From assembly GCA_040757355.1 (NCBI GenBank), contig JBFLWY010000005.1:1-64000 (forward strand): 64,000 bases of DNA. Direction: 5' to 3'. Below are positions 36,952 through 44,699 of the stretch, piece by piece; position 1 is the stretch's first letter; each line of letters opens with the position of its first letter. The notes under the pieces were generated by a model, which saw only the letters and a program-made list of their open reading frames with translations, was not told the origin of the DNA and did not search any database. Origin of the DNA: DTYU01 sp040757355 (GTDB taxonomy: Bacteria > Bacillota > Desulfotomaculia > Desulfotomaculales > Ammonificaceae). The position numbers and the translations under genes are program-made.

Positions 36952-38031
36952 TCACACTTTAAACCGGAAATGAATTATGTCTCCATCTTTGACGATATAG
37001 TCTTTTCCTTCGATCCGTAACAGACCTGCCTCCCGGACTTTAGCCGGTGTGCCGTGTTTTTCGAGGTCGTGGAATTGCATGACTTCGGCCCTGATGAACC
37101 CGCGCTCCATATCCGAGTGCACTCGTCCGGCCGCCTTTTTTGCGGCGGTTCCCTCTTTTACCGTCCAGGCTTTTAACTCGTTTCCGTCCACGGTGAAAAA
37201 GGAAATTAACCCGAGGGCATGGTAAGCCGCCTTTGCAAGGCGCGCTATCCCGGGTTCCTCGAGTCCGAGGTCGCTCAAAAACTCCGCCCGGTCGTCAGGA
37301 GGCAACTGCGCTATCTCCGCCTCAATCTGAGCGGAGACTTCGATCAGCGGTATGCCGCGCTCTGCAGTGTATCTGGTAAGTTGGTTCCGCTGCGGATAGC
37401 CCTCCCGACGTATGCCTGTTTCGTCAAGGTTCACTACGGCGACAACCGGTTTGACTGTAAGGAATCCGTAACCAGCAAAAACCTTCTCCTCCTCCGGCAT
37501 AAGAACAAGTTCCCCTATCGGCTGCTCGTTATTAAGCAACTCAAAGCAGCGTTCAAGTAGCGTGATTTCCGCCTCAGACTGTTTGGGTATTTTTTTGCCG
37601 CTCCTGATATGCTCTAGTCTTCGTTCAACCAGTAAAGTATCCGCCAGGAGGATCTCGGCATGCAGTTCCTGTAACTCACGAAAAGGCAAAACTTCTTCGA
37701 AATAAGCCGGTACCTCGCCGGCGCTGAACGCCCGGACCACTAAACAAAGCGCGTCGGCGCGGCGCACCTCTTCCAAAAAACGCACGCTCGCAGCCTTGTC
37801 TCCTCCCCTTGGGTCTAAACCCGGAATGTCCCTGATATCGACCCGCGCATACGTGACCTTCGCGGGGCCGTAAATCGCCGCAAGAAAATCTACCCGCCTG
37901 TCCGGAACCGGAGCAGAGCCGACGTGTACCTTTGTCTCCCCGGGAATGCCTGTGGGGCGGTTGCTACCAGTGAGCAGGTTAAAAAATGTGGTTTTCCCCA
38001 CCAGCGGCAGGCCGACAAGCCCGATTTCCAA
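36952..38031 (-). CDS. ychF: redox-regulated ATPase YchF
   Basis: An Obg-family P-loop protein (359 aa) that prefers ATP to GTP and is linked to ribosome and stress functions. G1 GLPLVGKTTFFN (6-17), the G3 region DIRDIPGLDPRGGDKAAS and the atypical G4 NLDE are visible, with a C-terminal TGS-like domain (LISFFTVDGNELKAWTVKEG, then DMERGFIRAEVMQF). The TTG start has GGGGGT upstream. It is monocistronic here. Confidence 0.93.
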   Translation of the reverse strand: MEIGLVGLPLVGKTTFFNLLTGSNRPTGIPGETKVHVGSAPVPDRRVDFLAAIYGPAKVTYARVDIRDIPGLDPRGGDKAASVRFLEEVRRADALCLVVRAFSAGEVPAYFEEVLPFRELQELHAEILLADTLLVERRLEHIRSGKKIPKQSEAEITLLERCFELLNNEQPIGELVLMPEEEKVFAGYGFLTVKPVVAVVNLDETGIRREGYPQRNQLTRYTAERGIPLIEVSAQIEAEIAQLPPDDRAEFLSDLGLEEPGIARLAKAAYHALGLISFFTVDGNELKAWTVKEGTAAKKAAGRVHSDMERGFIRAEVMQFHDLEKHGTPAKVREAGLLRIEGKDYIVKDGDIIHFRFKV

Positions 38032-38272
38032 CGTCTTACCCCCATACCACCAGGATAACCTTGCGGCTATCCGCCATTCGTATCTTCCTGAAAAATCCGA
38101 CTACCACAACAGTCTATCAGAAATCTAGTCGTTTAACCACCGGTGGAACAAGCAGCGGCACGCCGGCCATAAACTATGTAAAAGCCTTAAGCCGGTTAGA
38201 AAAAACTAAACAGTTGATGACATAAAATTTATGCGAAGAGCTCTTCAAAAAAATAGAAAAAGGAGGTGCGCC

Positions 38273-38722
38273 GTGCTGTCACCGAGCCTGGAAGACTACC
38301 TGGAAGAAATATACCGGTTCTCGTTAGACAACAACGTCGTGAGGGTAAGCGATATTGCAGCGTGCCTGAACGTAACCCTGCCGTCGGTAAATAATGCCAT
38401 CAGGAAATTAAGCGAAAAACAGTATCTGATATACAAAAAATACAGGCAACTGGTGCTGACTGAAAAAGGCCGCAAGGTGGGAAGATTTCTGGTTGATAGA
38501 AATAAGATACTGCAAAACTTTTTAATGACGATAAGCGCTCAGTGTGATGTGCGAGCAGAGGCGGAAGCCATGGAACATTATTTAACCCTACCCACTATCA
38601 GGGCTATAGAAAACCTGATGGACTTCTTAGAGGCTAACCCCAATTGCCGGCAAGAATTCTTAGAGCACTGCCGTTACCGAAAAGAAAAAGGTCTGGGTCT
38701 AAAAGACGGGTATGTGGAGTGA
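38273..38722 (+). CDS. DtxR/MntR-family metalloregulator
   Basis: A 149-aa metal-responsive repressor. LSPSLEDYLEEIYRFSLDNN and the winged HTH VSDIAACLNVTLPSVNNAIR with RQLVLTEKGRKVGRFLVDRN match the DtxR/MntR pattern, and the second domain has the expected E-A-E-A-M-E-H (metal ligand) segment near residue 100. The GTG start follows AAGGAGGTG. It lies upstream of feoAB in the same direction, 650 bases away, so control of ferrous iron uptake is a fair inference. Confidence 0.85.
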   Translation: MLSPSLEDYLEEIYRFSLDNNVVRVSDIAACLNVTLPSVNNAIRKLSEKQYLIYKKYRQLVLTEKGRKVGRFLVDRNKILQNFLMTISAQCDVRAEAEAMEHYLTLPTIRAIENLMDFLEANPNCRQEFLEHCRYRKEKGLGLKDGYVE

Positions 38723-38832
38723 GTAAGCGGTGTAACACACCAAAGCGGTTTAACATAATATTCATATTATCAGCTTGTTAGACGCGCTTAACATCCTTAA
38801 GCAGTCATAAGAAACAAAGGAGTCGTTCACGA

Positions 38833-39019
38833 CCCAGCACTCAATGGACTTCTTGCCCTTTGAAGGACAGACCTTCATTGAGCTTAAATGCCCAGCACTC
38901 AATGGACTTTTTGAGCTTTGGAGGAGAGACCTCCTTTAGTCTAATGAAGTGATAGCTTTCAAACTTCAAGGATTGCATTGAGTGCTGGGTTAAACTTCAA
39001 GGATTACATTGAGTGCTGG
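38833..39019. repeat. nested pair of ~100-bp CCCAGCACTCA elements
   Basis: Left ends at 38833-38843 and 38891-38901, right ends at 38979-38989 (TGAGTGCTGGG) and 39010-39019 (TGAGTGCTGG, last base changed). The inner 99-bp element (38891-38989) interrupts an outer copy of the same family: the outer left half (to 38887) and outer right tail (from 38991) match the complete copy at 39229-39328, but 16 internal bases are missing. TTAA sits on both sides of the insert. Confidence 0.8.
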
Positions 39020-39074
39020 TCGCCACCTGCTTAATGAGAGGTGAGAAGTGCGAAGTTGGAAGTGGGATTCTCGA

Positions 39075-39097
39075 AGAAATTCGCTGCGCGAATTTCT
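39075..39097. repeat. palindrome AGAAATTCGC-TGC-GCGAATTTCT in a repeat-rich gap
   Basis: Perfect 10-bp arms. The surrounding GAGGTGAGAAGTGCGAAGT and CTCACCTCTAACCTCCCAC strings form the outer arms of a larger imperfect hairpin. A similar palindrome with core GAATTCGC lies at 51873-51897, in a comparable context. Confidence 0.6.
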
Positions 39098-39142
39098 CTC
39101 TATAAATCTCACCTCTAACCTCCCACATCCCGCCTCTTAAAT

Positions 39143-39345
39143 GGCAGGCAGGCCGGGATGAAAATGATTCAATTGCTCGGGCTTTAGCCTTTTATCAACG
39201 TCGAACGCAGAACGTCAAACGGACCCTACCCAGCACTCAATAGACTTCTTGCACTTCGAAGGACAGACCTTCATTGAGCTTAATGAAGTGATAGCTTTCA
39301 AACTTCAAGGATTACATTGAGTGCTGGGCTGTCAGCATAAGGATA
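39143..39345 (+). repeat. left arm of ~200-bp inverted repeat
   Basis: Contains GGCAGGCAGGCCGGGATGAA, TTTTATCAACGTCGAACG, the 100-bp element at 39229-39328 (CCCAGCACTCA to TGAGTGCTGGG) and CTGTCAGCATAAGG. The whole stretch recurs as its reverse complement at 44260-44463 with scattered mismatches, most conserved in the 100-bp element. The arms enclose feoA, feoB, the acetyltransferase and the tail-fibre gene. The rest of the 38723-39371 gap has no gene. Confidence 0.8.
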
Positions 39346-39371
39346 AGCGTATTTTCGGAGGAGGACTTGCG

Positions 39372-39611
39372 ATGGCCGGCTTGGTAACGTTAAATACCCT
39401 GCCTGTCGGCTCTTTTGCCCTGGTAGCGAAAATCAGCGCCGAAGGCATGACCCGCAGGCGGTTGCTGGACCTGGGCCTGGTTCCCGGCACACGCGTGGAA
39501 GTGGTCAGGCGGAGCCCCTTGGGCGACCCGATAGCCTACAACATTAGAGGTGCTTTAATCGCCCTGCGTAAGGAGGAGTCCAGCCAGGTAATGGTCGTTA
39601 ACAGCAAATAG
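39372..39611 (+). CDS. feoA: ferrous iron transport protein FeoA
   Basis: A 79-aa SH3-like cytosolic protein that assists FeoB. Sequence MAGLVTLNTLPVGSFALVAK, then MTRRRLLDLGLVPGTRVEVV and IRGALIALRKEES, is characteristic. The ATG at 39372 has GGAGGAGG seven bases upstream; the longer frame starting in the repeat is rejected. It is followed by feoB after 18 bases. Confidence 0.92.
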   Translation: MAGLVTLNTLPVGSFALVAKISAEGMTRRRLLDLGLVPGTRVEVVRRSPLGDPIAYNIRGALIALRKEESSQVMVVNSK

Positions 39612-39629
39612 AATTCGGGGAGAAAAGCA

Positions 39630-41798
39630 GTGGGTTTAACCAAACGATCAACCGGGACGTCGACTGCCGGGGAACTCTTCAATCTTCCTGTTTTATACAG
39701 CCAGCCCGTTATTGCCCTTGCCGGCAACCCCAACACCGGAAAAAGCACCTTGTTCAATATGTTGACCGGTTTGCGCCAGCATACCGGCAATTGGCCCGGT
39801 AAAACAGTTTTACACGCCAAGGGCAGCTTTATTTGTGACGGCTGCAAGTACACCCTGGTGGACCTGCCAGGGACTTATTCGTTACTGGCCAATTCCGTGG
39901 AAGAACAGGTGGCCAGGGACTTCATCTGTTTCGCAAAGCCTGACGTTACCGTAGTTGTCGTTGACGCCACGTGTCTGGAACGAAACCTCAACCTTGTACT
40001 ACAGGTCATGGAAATCACTGACAAGGTTGTTGTCTGTCTTAACTTGATGGATGAAGCAAGGCGTAAAGGAATCCAAATTGACATCGAAAAACTCAACGAA
40101 AAACTGGGCTTGCCAGTGGTTGCCACGGCAGCCCGCAGCGGCGAAGGTTTAAACCGGTTAATGGAGACAGTAACCAGGGTAGCAAGGGGAACAGTAAAGC
40201 CAAAACCCCGCCGGATAACCTACCCTAAACATATTGAAAAAGCCGTTTCCGTCCTGGACCTCGAAGTGCAAGCCCTTGTTGGCACGGAGCTTAATTCCCG
40301 CTGGGTGACCCTCCGCCTCCTGGAAGGTGACGCTTCCTTTGTGGAATCCCTACAAATACTAACAGACAAGAGTATTAGTCTGGCTTCACAAAAAGTGCTT
40401 TTTGAGCACCGGTATTCCCTGGATTGCATTATAGAACAAGCCGAGAAACTTATGTGTCATAGGAAGAATGAAGTACGAGACAGTATAGTAAAAACTATTT
40501 ATAGGGTCGCGGAAAAGATAACCGCCTGTGTTGTCAGTACAGAAGGAGATGAAAAGGCCGACTGGGACCGCAAGATCGACAATGTTCTTACCTCGCCGGT
40601 TTGGGGTTTTCCCATCATGTTCGGCTTGCTGGCGGTTGCCTTCTGGATAACTCTTATTGGTGCAAATTATCCCTCGGCAGTGCTGGCAGACGGACTGTTC
40701 TGGGTGGAAGCACGATTAACCGATCTCTTCTCAGCACTCAATGCACCCGAATGGCTGCACGGCTTTCTCGTACTGGGGGTTTACCGGTGTCTGGCATGGG
40801 TGGTATCGGTCATGCTGCCGCCTATGGCCATTTTCTTTCCGTTGTTCACTCTGCTTGAAGACGCAGGTTACCTGCCTCGGGTGGCCTTCAACCTCGACGG
40901 TTTTTTCAAAAAAGCCGGCGCCCACGGCAAGCAGGCTCTTACCATGACTATGGGATTCGGCTGCAATGCGGCAGGTATTATCGCCTGCCGAATAATTGAA
41001 TCGCCGCGGGAAAGGCTGATCGCCACCCTGACCAACGTTTTTGTTCCGTGTAACGGCCGCTTCCCTACTTTGATTGCGTTGTCCACGGTCTTTGTCGGCG
41101 GTGCAGTGACAATGTCTCTCAGCGGGGCTGTCGCAACCTTAACGGTTAGCGGGTTGGTCGTTTTCGGCATAATTGCCACATTTTTTGTCTCCTGGATGCT
41201 GTCCAGAACCTTGCTTAAAGGAGTACCCGCATCGTTCACACTGGAACTGCCGCCTTACCGAAGGCCTCAAATCGCCCGGGTACTGGTACGTTCGCTACTT
41301 GACCGGACCGTGTTCGTCCTTGGCCGGGCCGTGATAATCGCCGCCCCCGCGGGCGGCCTTATCTGGATACTGGCCAATACCACTATAGGCGACACAAGCA
41401 TACTGACTACCGTGGCGGGTTGGTTGGACCCCATCGCCCGGCATATGGGCATGGACGGGTTCATTCTGCTGGCGTTTATTCTGGGACTCCCGGCCAACGA
41501 AATCGTTCTGCCCATTTTAATAATGAGTTACCTTTCCGGAGGGACGCTAACCGAACTGGACAGCCTGGCCTCCCTGTACCACCTTCTGGTTGACCAGCAC
41601 GGCTGGACCTGGCTTACCGCCCTTTGTACCATGCTGTTCGTCCTCTGTCACTGGCCCTGCGGCACTACCCTTTACACCATCCGGAAAGAACAAAACAGTT
41701 TGCGCTGGACGCTACTGGCAGCGGTTATCCCGGCAGTCGTCGGTGCACTGGTGTGCATAGCGGTAAACTACCTGGTGCGGGGGTTGGGGCTTGTGTAA
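39630..41798 (+). CDS. feoB: ferrous iron transporter FeoB
   Basis: FeoB (722 aa) imports Fe2+ across the cytoplasmic membrane. The N-terminal G domain has G1 GNPNTGKSTLFN (32-43), G3 DLPGTYSL and G4 NLMD; a helical GDI domain follows, then two Gate/core membrane regions with hydrophobic segments from about residue 325 to the end (FGLLAVAFWITLIGANYPSA, GFGCNAAGIIACRIIESPRE). The GTG start follows GGGGAG. Together with the upstream DtxR-type regulator it makes an iron-uptake locus suited to an anaerobe. Confidence 0.95.
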   Translation: MGLTKRSTGTSTAGELFNLPVLYSQPVIALAGNPNTGKSTLFNMLTGLRQHTGNWPGKTVLHAKGSFICDGCKYTLVDLPGTYSLLANSVEEQVARDFICFAKPDVTVVVVDATCLERNLNLVLQVMEITDKVVVCLNLMDEARRKGIQIDIEKLNEKLGLPVVATAARSGEGLNRLMETVTRVARGTVKPKPRRITYPKHIEKAVSVLDLEVQALVGTELNSRWVTLRLLEGDASFVESLQILTDKSISLASQKVLFEHRYSLDCIIEQAEKLMCHRKNEVRDSIVKTIYRVAEKITACVVSTEGDEKADWDRKIDNVLTSPVWGFPIMFGLLAVAFWITLIGANYPSAVLADGLFWVEARLTDLFSALNAPEWLHGFLVLGVYRCLAWVVSVMLPPMAIFFPLFTLLEDAGYLPRVAFNLDGFFKKAGAHGKQALTMTMGFGCNAAGIIACRIIESPRERLIATLTNVFVPCNGRFPTLIALSTVFVGGAVTMSLSGAVATLTVSGLVVFGIIATFFVSWMLSRTLLKGVPASFTLELPPYRRPQIARVLVRSLLDRTVFVLGRAVIIAAPAGGLIWILANTTIGDTSILTTVAGWLDPIARHMGMDGFILLAFILGLPANEIVLPILIMSYLSGGTLTELDSLASLYHLLVDQHGWTWLTALCTMLFVLCHWPCGTTLYTIRKEQNSLRWTLLAAVIPAVVGALVCIAVNYLVRGLGLV

Positions 41799-41904
41799 TC
41801 AGAAAATGTTCACAAGATTACTAAATACCGTAACCCTACTAAATAAGTAAAACCGCAATAGAGACGTTCAATACCGCTTTTCCGTTCACAAAACTGGTGA
41901 CACC

Positions 41905-42414
41905 CTATAATCGCAGCTCGTACCTTTCCTCAGTTAGCGGTTGCCCCCAGAGGACGTGGGCCTTTTCTTCCGTTTTCCGGAAGCCGAAGGACTCATACAG
42001 GCGGCGGGCGGCATCCAGGTGTGCGAGTGTCCAGAGATAAACGGTCCGGAACGCGCGTTCTTCACAAAAAGCTATCGCTTCGGCTAAAAGCACCCGCCCA
42101 AGTCCTTGTCCGCGGTGATCCGGGTGCACGATAAACCACCGCAGCTGCGCCGCTGTCTTCGTCCGCCCAAAGATAGCGATGGAACCGACTACCCGGCCGT
42201 CTGCTTCCGCAACCCAGAGCCTGTCCCGCTCCGGATTATACGAAGCCGCAAATTCAGCAAGCCCCGCGGCGACATATTCTTCGAACGAAAGATCAAAGCC
42301 GTACTCCTGAGCATACAGCAGACCGTGTAGATAAAGCACTTGGCCAAGGTCGCCGGGGCTGCGTGTTCTGATCGTCCATCTCGGAGCCAAACTTGTTACA
42401 GCGTCGACGGGCAT
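41905..42414 (-). CDS. GNAT-family N-acetyltransferase
   Basis: A GNAT enzyme of about 169 aa using acetyl-CoA; the substrate is unknown. The acetyl-CoA site reads VHPDHRGQGLGRVLLAEAIA, with flanking LWVAEADGRVVGSIAIFGRT (beta 2-4) and the C-terminal YLWTLAHLDAARRLYESFGF. The ATG at 42414 follows AAGGAAG by eight bases; an earlier in-frame start at 42468 lacks a site. It stands alone between feoB and the injection-system genes on the opposite strand to feoB. Confidence 0.88.
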   Translation of the reverse strand: MPVDAVTSLAPRWTIRTRSPGDLGQVLYLHGLLYAQEYGFDLSFEEYVAAGLAEFAASYNPERDRLWVAEADGRVVGSIAIFGRTKTAAQLRWFIVHPDHRGQGLGRVLLAEAIAFCEERAFRTVYLWTLAHLDAARRLYESFGFRKTEEKAHVLWGQPLTEERYELRL

Positions 42415-42510
42415 CTGACCCACTTCCTTAAACCGTGATTCACTTTTAAAACAAAAGGCTGCAGGCATGATAGATTGTGGCTTTCGCCCAATGAGAGTTG
42501 CTGAACTCCG

Positions 42511-42606
42511 TCACGTTTGCCCATGCAAAACCCGAACCGCCTTCTCTGCGATGGCGTAATTAAAACTCCTCTTGTTCGGGTGCGCAAGAATGACCGAAAC
42601 TTTCAC
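42511..42606 (-). pseudogene. truncated NAD(P)H-quinone-reductase-like remnant
   Basis: A well-placed GGAGG and GTG open a short frame reading MKVSVILAHPNKRSFNYAIA followed by EKAVRVLHGQT and a TGA. The beginning matches the N-terminal beta-strand and flavin-binding loop of flavodoxin-2-family NAD(P)H oxidoreductases (pattern ILAHPNxxSFN). The frame then stops, where a full gene would run to about 180-200 residues. Downstream sequence shows no convincing continuation in any frame, so this is a gene stub. Confidence 0.6.
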
Positions 42607-42650
42607 CAAGCATCCTCCTATAAAGGATCGTTAGTCGCCCCACCCCATCG

Positions 42651-44234
42651 TCACAGCTCCTTCATGCTTTTTGCAGGCGCGACCCAGAAGGTGACCGTGT
42701 AATCAACGAACTCCCGCACCCGGGCCTCCTCTTTTCTCCTATCCTGCAAAATCGCGGTCAGCTTTTTGGCTACCCGGTCGACCTTGACTGCCAGCGCCGG
42801 TGCCGGTATCTGCTTGAGTTCCAAATTCACCGGCTTCAATTCCTCGCGGACCGTGGGAGGACGGTGCGTAACTATGGGAGGGGTTGCCGGTGTCGCCTCC
42901 AAAACAAACGCCCAAATATCGATGAGTGAAAGGTCTCCAAGATAATATTCATTAATCTCCTTTATCTTGTTCTCTTCCATTGTGTTCAGGACGCTTTCAC
43001 GCCACTTCTTAAGCGTATCGTCATCCACTTGATATTTTTCCTGCAACCCTTTCAACAACCTGTCCAGTAATTTCTTAGAAATTTGCACCTCTATGCCAAT
43101 GATGATAGGTTCATTGAAATTCAACTTAAGTTCGAGATCCAGCGCTTTTCTTTCGCCTTGAGCGACGCTGCTTACTACCAACCTGTAGTGCCGCACGACG
43201 TTCTCGGCCGCCTGGTTCCATTTCTCCGCATCTTCGGTTGAGACGTGCTTTATTCGCTTTTTCTTTTCCGCAGGGTCGCTGCTCTCGGCCTGGTCCCAGC
43301 CCAGAGGTCCGGTCTGGGAGTGCTGCACCTGGTGCGGGTTGCTTAAATCGGCTATGTGGTCGCTGATGCTCTGTACCGCGCCGTTCCACTTTCCGGCGTC
43401 CTCCGTTGACAGGTGTTTCGACCGTACCGCCCCGTCCCCGGCGGCCTCCGCCTGGTCCCAACCTGCGGGTCCTGTCTGGGCGTGTTTTACCCGGTGCGGG
43501 TTGTCGAAGTCGTTCAGGTGCTGGTTTAAAAGCGCTTGCTGCCCGCTGTACAGTTCGTAAAGCAGCGGGTTGTTATAAACCAGGCGGCGGCATTTTTCAG
43601 TCTCGCTCTGGTTTACGGAGACCTGTTTGATCTCGCCGTTCTTGGTTATATCAAGTACTGTTAGCAGCACGCCGGCGTCTTCACCCGACGGGCACGGCAT
43701 AACGCCTCCGGAGTCTTCAACCTCATCGCACGGCCACTCGTCCGACAGCAAGAGCTTGAAGCCTTCGAAAATCCTGCTGTGGCAGCATGTCTCATCGCAT
43801 CCCGAAGCATCGGCGAGAGCGGGGACCGGCTCCCCGAACGTCTCTTTATACTTGAGGTAAAGGTAATACTTCTTTGTGCCGCTTAAAGCCGATATCCCCG
43901 GCACCTCCAGTTCCTCGCCGTTCAGCGCCCGGTCGGCGACGAGTTCCCGGCCGCAGCCGTCAAGCGCCACACCCGCGGAAACTGTAACCACCAACTTGTC
44001 CGCGGCGGCTCCGGAACCGAAACTTACGCTCTCCACCTCCAGACCGCAGACCACTCCCTGCCCGTGAACCAGCCTGTTCCCCATGAACCTCTTTTCGTTG
44101 AAATACTCCTGCTCAAGCTCGAAATCCCTTACCGTCATCAGCTTGCCGTAAAAATAGGCGTTCCTCTTGAACCGCTGCAGTTCGAAGCTGGTTTTCACAG
44201 TGATTTCGCTCGTTCCTTTTCCCTCGTTAGGCAC
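42651..44234 (-). CDS. eCIS tail-fibre-like protein
   Basis: 527 aa. The N-terminal part (about 15-70: FKRNAYFYGKLMTVRDFELE, then FMGNRLVHGQGVVCGLEV) is an attachment-type domain common at the ends of contractile injection clusters. Residues about 240-345 hold two tandem tail-fibre repeats, HLNDFDNPHRVKHAQTGPAG and HIADLSNPHQVQHSQTGPLG, each followed by GWDQAE and an HLSTEDA/HVSTEDA-KWN segment, as in phage fibres. The C-terminal 180 residues are unique and could be the receptor-binding part. The GTG start follows GGAGGAGGGG. It is separated from the next gene upstream by 465 bases of repeats. Confidence 0.75.
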   Translation of the reverse strand: MPNEGKGTSEITVKTSFELQRFKRNAYFYGKLMTVRDFELEQEYFNEKRFMGNRLVHGQGVVCGLEVESVSFGSGAAADKLVVTVSAGVALDGCGRELVADRALNGEELEVPGISALSGTKKYYLYLKYKETFGEPVPALADASGCDETCCHSRIFEGFKLLLSDEWPCDEVEDSGGVMPCPSGEDAGVLLTVLDITKNGEIKQVSVNQSETEKCRRLVYNNPLLYELYSGQQALLNQHLNDFDNPHRVKHAQTGPAGWDQAEAAGDGAVRSKHLSTEDAGKWNGAVQSISDHIADLSNPHQVQHSQTGPLGWDQAESSDPAEKKKRIKHVSTEDAEKWNQAAENVVRHYRLVVSSVAQGERKALDLELKLNFNEPIIIGIEVQISKKLLDRLLKGLQEKYQVDDDTLKKWRESVLNTMEENKIKEINEYYLGDLSLIDIWAFVLEATPATPPIVTHRPPTVREELKPVNLELKQIPAPALAVKVDRVAKKLTAILQDRRKEEARVREFVDYTVTFWVAPAKSMKEL

Positions 44235-44259
44235 CTCTACCCCTCCTCCGAAAATCGTT

Positions 44260-44463
44260 CAACCTTATACTGACAGCCCAGCACTCAATGTAATCCTTGA
44301 AGTTTGAAAGCTATCACTTCATTAAGCTCAATGAAGGTCTGTCCTTCGAAGTGCAAGAAGTCTATTGAGTGCTGGGTAGGGTCCGTTCTACGTTCTACGT
44401 TCGAAGTTTATAAAAGGCAAAAGCAGAAGTAATTGAAAACGTTTTCATCCCGGCCTGCCTGCC
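44260..44463 (-). repeat. right arm of ~200-bp inverted repeat, incl. 100-bp element 44277-44376
   Basis: Reverse complement of 39143-39345. The 100-bp element (CCCAGCACTCA at 44277-44287, TGAGTGCTGGG at 44366-44376) is nearly identical to the complement of 39229-39328, and homology continues through TAGGGTCCGTTCTACG, TTCATCCCGGCCTGCC and beyond. It lies within the injection-system gene cluster between the fibre gene and the tail-protein-I gene. Confidence 0.8.
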
Positions 44464-44509
44464 GCGCCCTGCTTGCGCGCAACGCGCAGGCAGGCGCGGC
44501 GCAGGCAGG
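44453..44509. repeat. long GC-rich hairpin
   Basis: Arms of about 27 bases pair almost completely: CCTGCCTGCCGCGCC with GGCGCGGCGCAGGCAGG, then CTGCTTGCGCG with CGCGCAGGCAG, around a tiny CAA loop. It lies inside the eCIS cluster and could strongly affect read-through to the fibre gene. There is no U-run. Confidence 0.65.
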
Positions 44510-44515
44510 TGGTGA

Positions 44516-44624
44516 CCCAGCACTCAACTCAACGGGAAAGAATACGAGATACTTTAATGACCGTTTGCTTGAGCACAGGTTACACACAGAGTTGAGTGCC
44601 GGGTACACAGAGTTGAGTGCTGGG
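44516..44624. repeat. CCCAGCACTCA element with duplicated right end
   Basis: Left end CCCAGCACTCA (44516-44526). Two tandem right ends, TGAGTGCCGGG (44593-44603) and TGAGTGCTGGG (44614-44624), as part of a 21-base tandem duplication (ACACAGAGTTGAGTGC...). The interior differs from that of the adjacent 44277-44376 copy. With the neighbours it fills the 44235-44699 gap, which has no gene. Confidence 0.75.
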
Positions 44625-44699
44625 TCGTGCACGACTCATATCGTCTTACTAAAATCTGTTCGCTGAAACTTTTTCGAGCAACCGCCGTGAAGCTTCCGG

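Noticed and set aside
39321..39371. Longer FeoA start inside the repeat
   Set aside because: The upstream extension begins in the TGAGTGCTGGG end of the repeat and lacks family similarity; a strong GGAGGAGG lies before the internal ATG.
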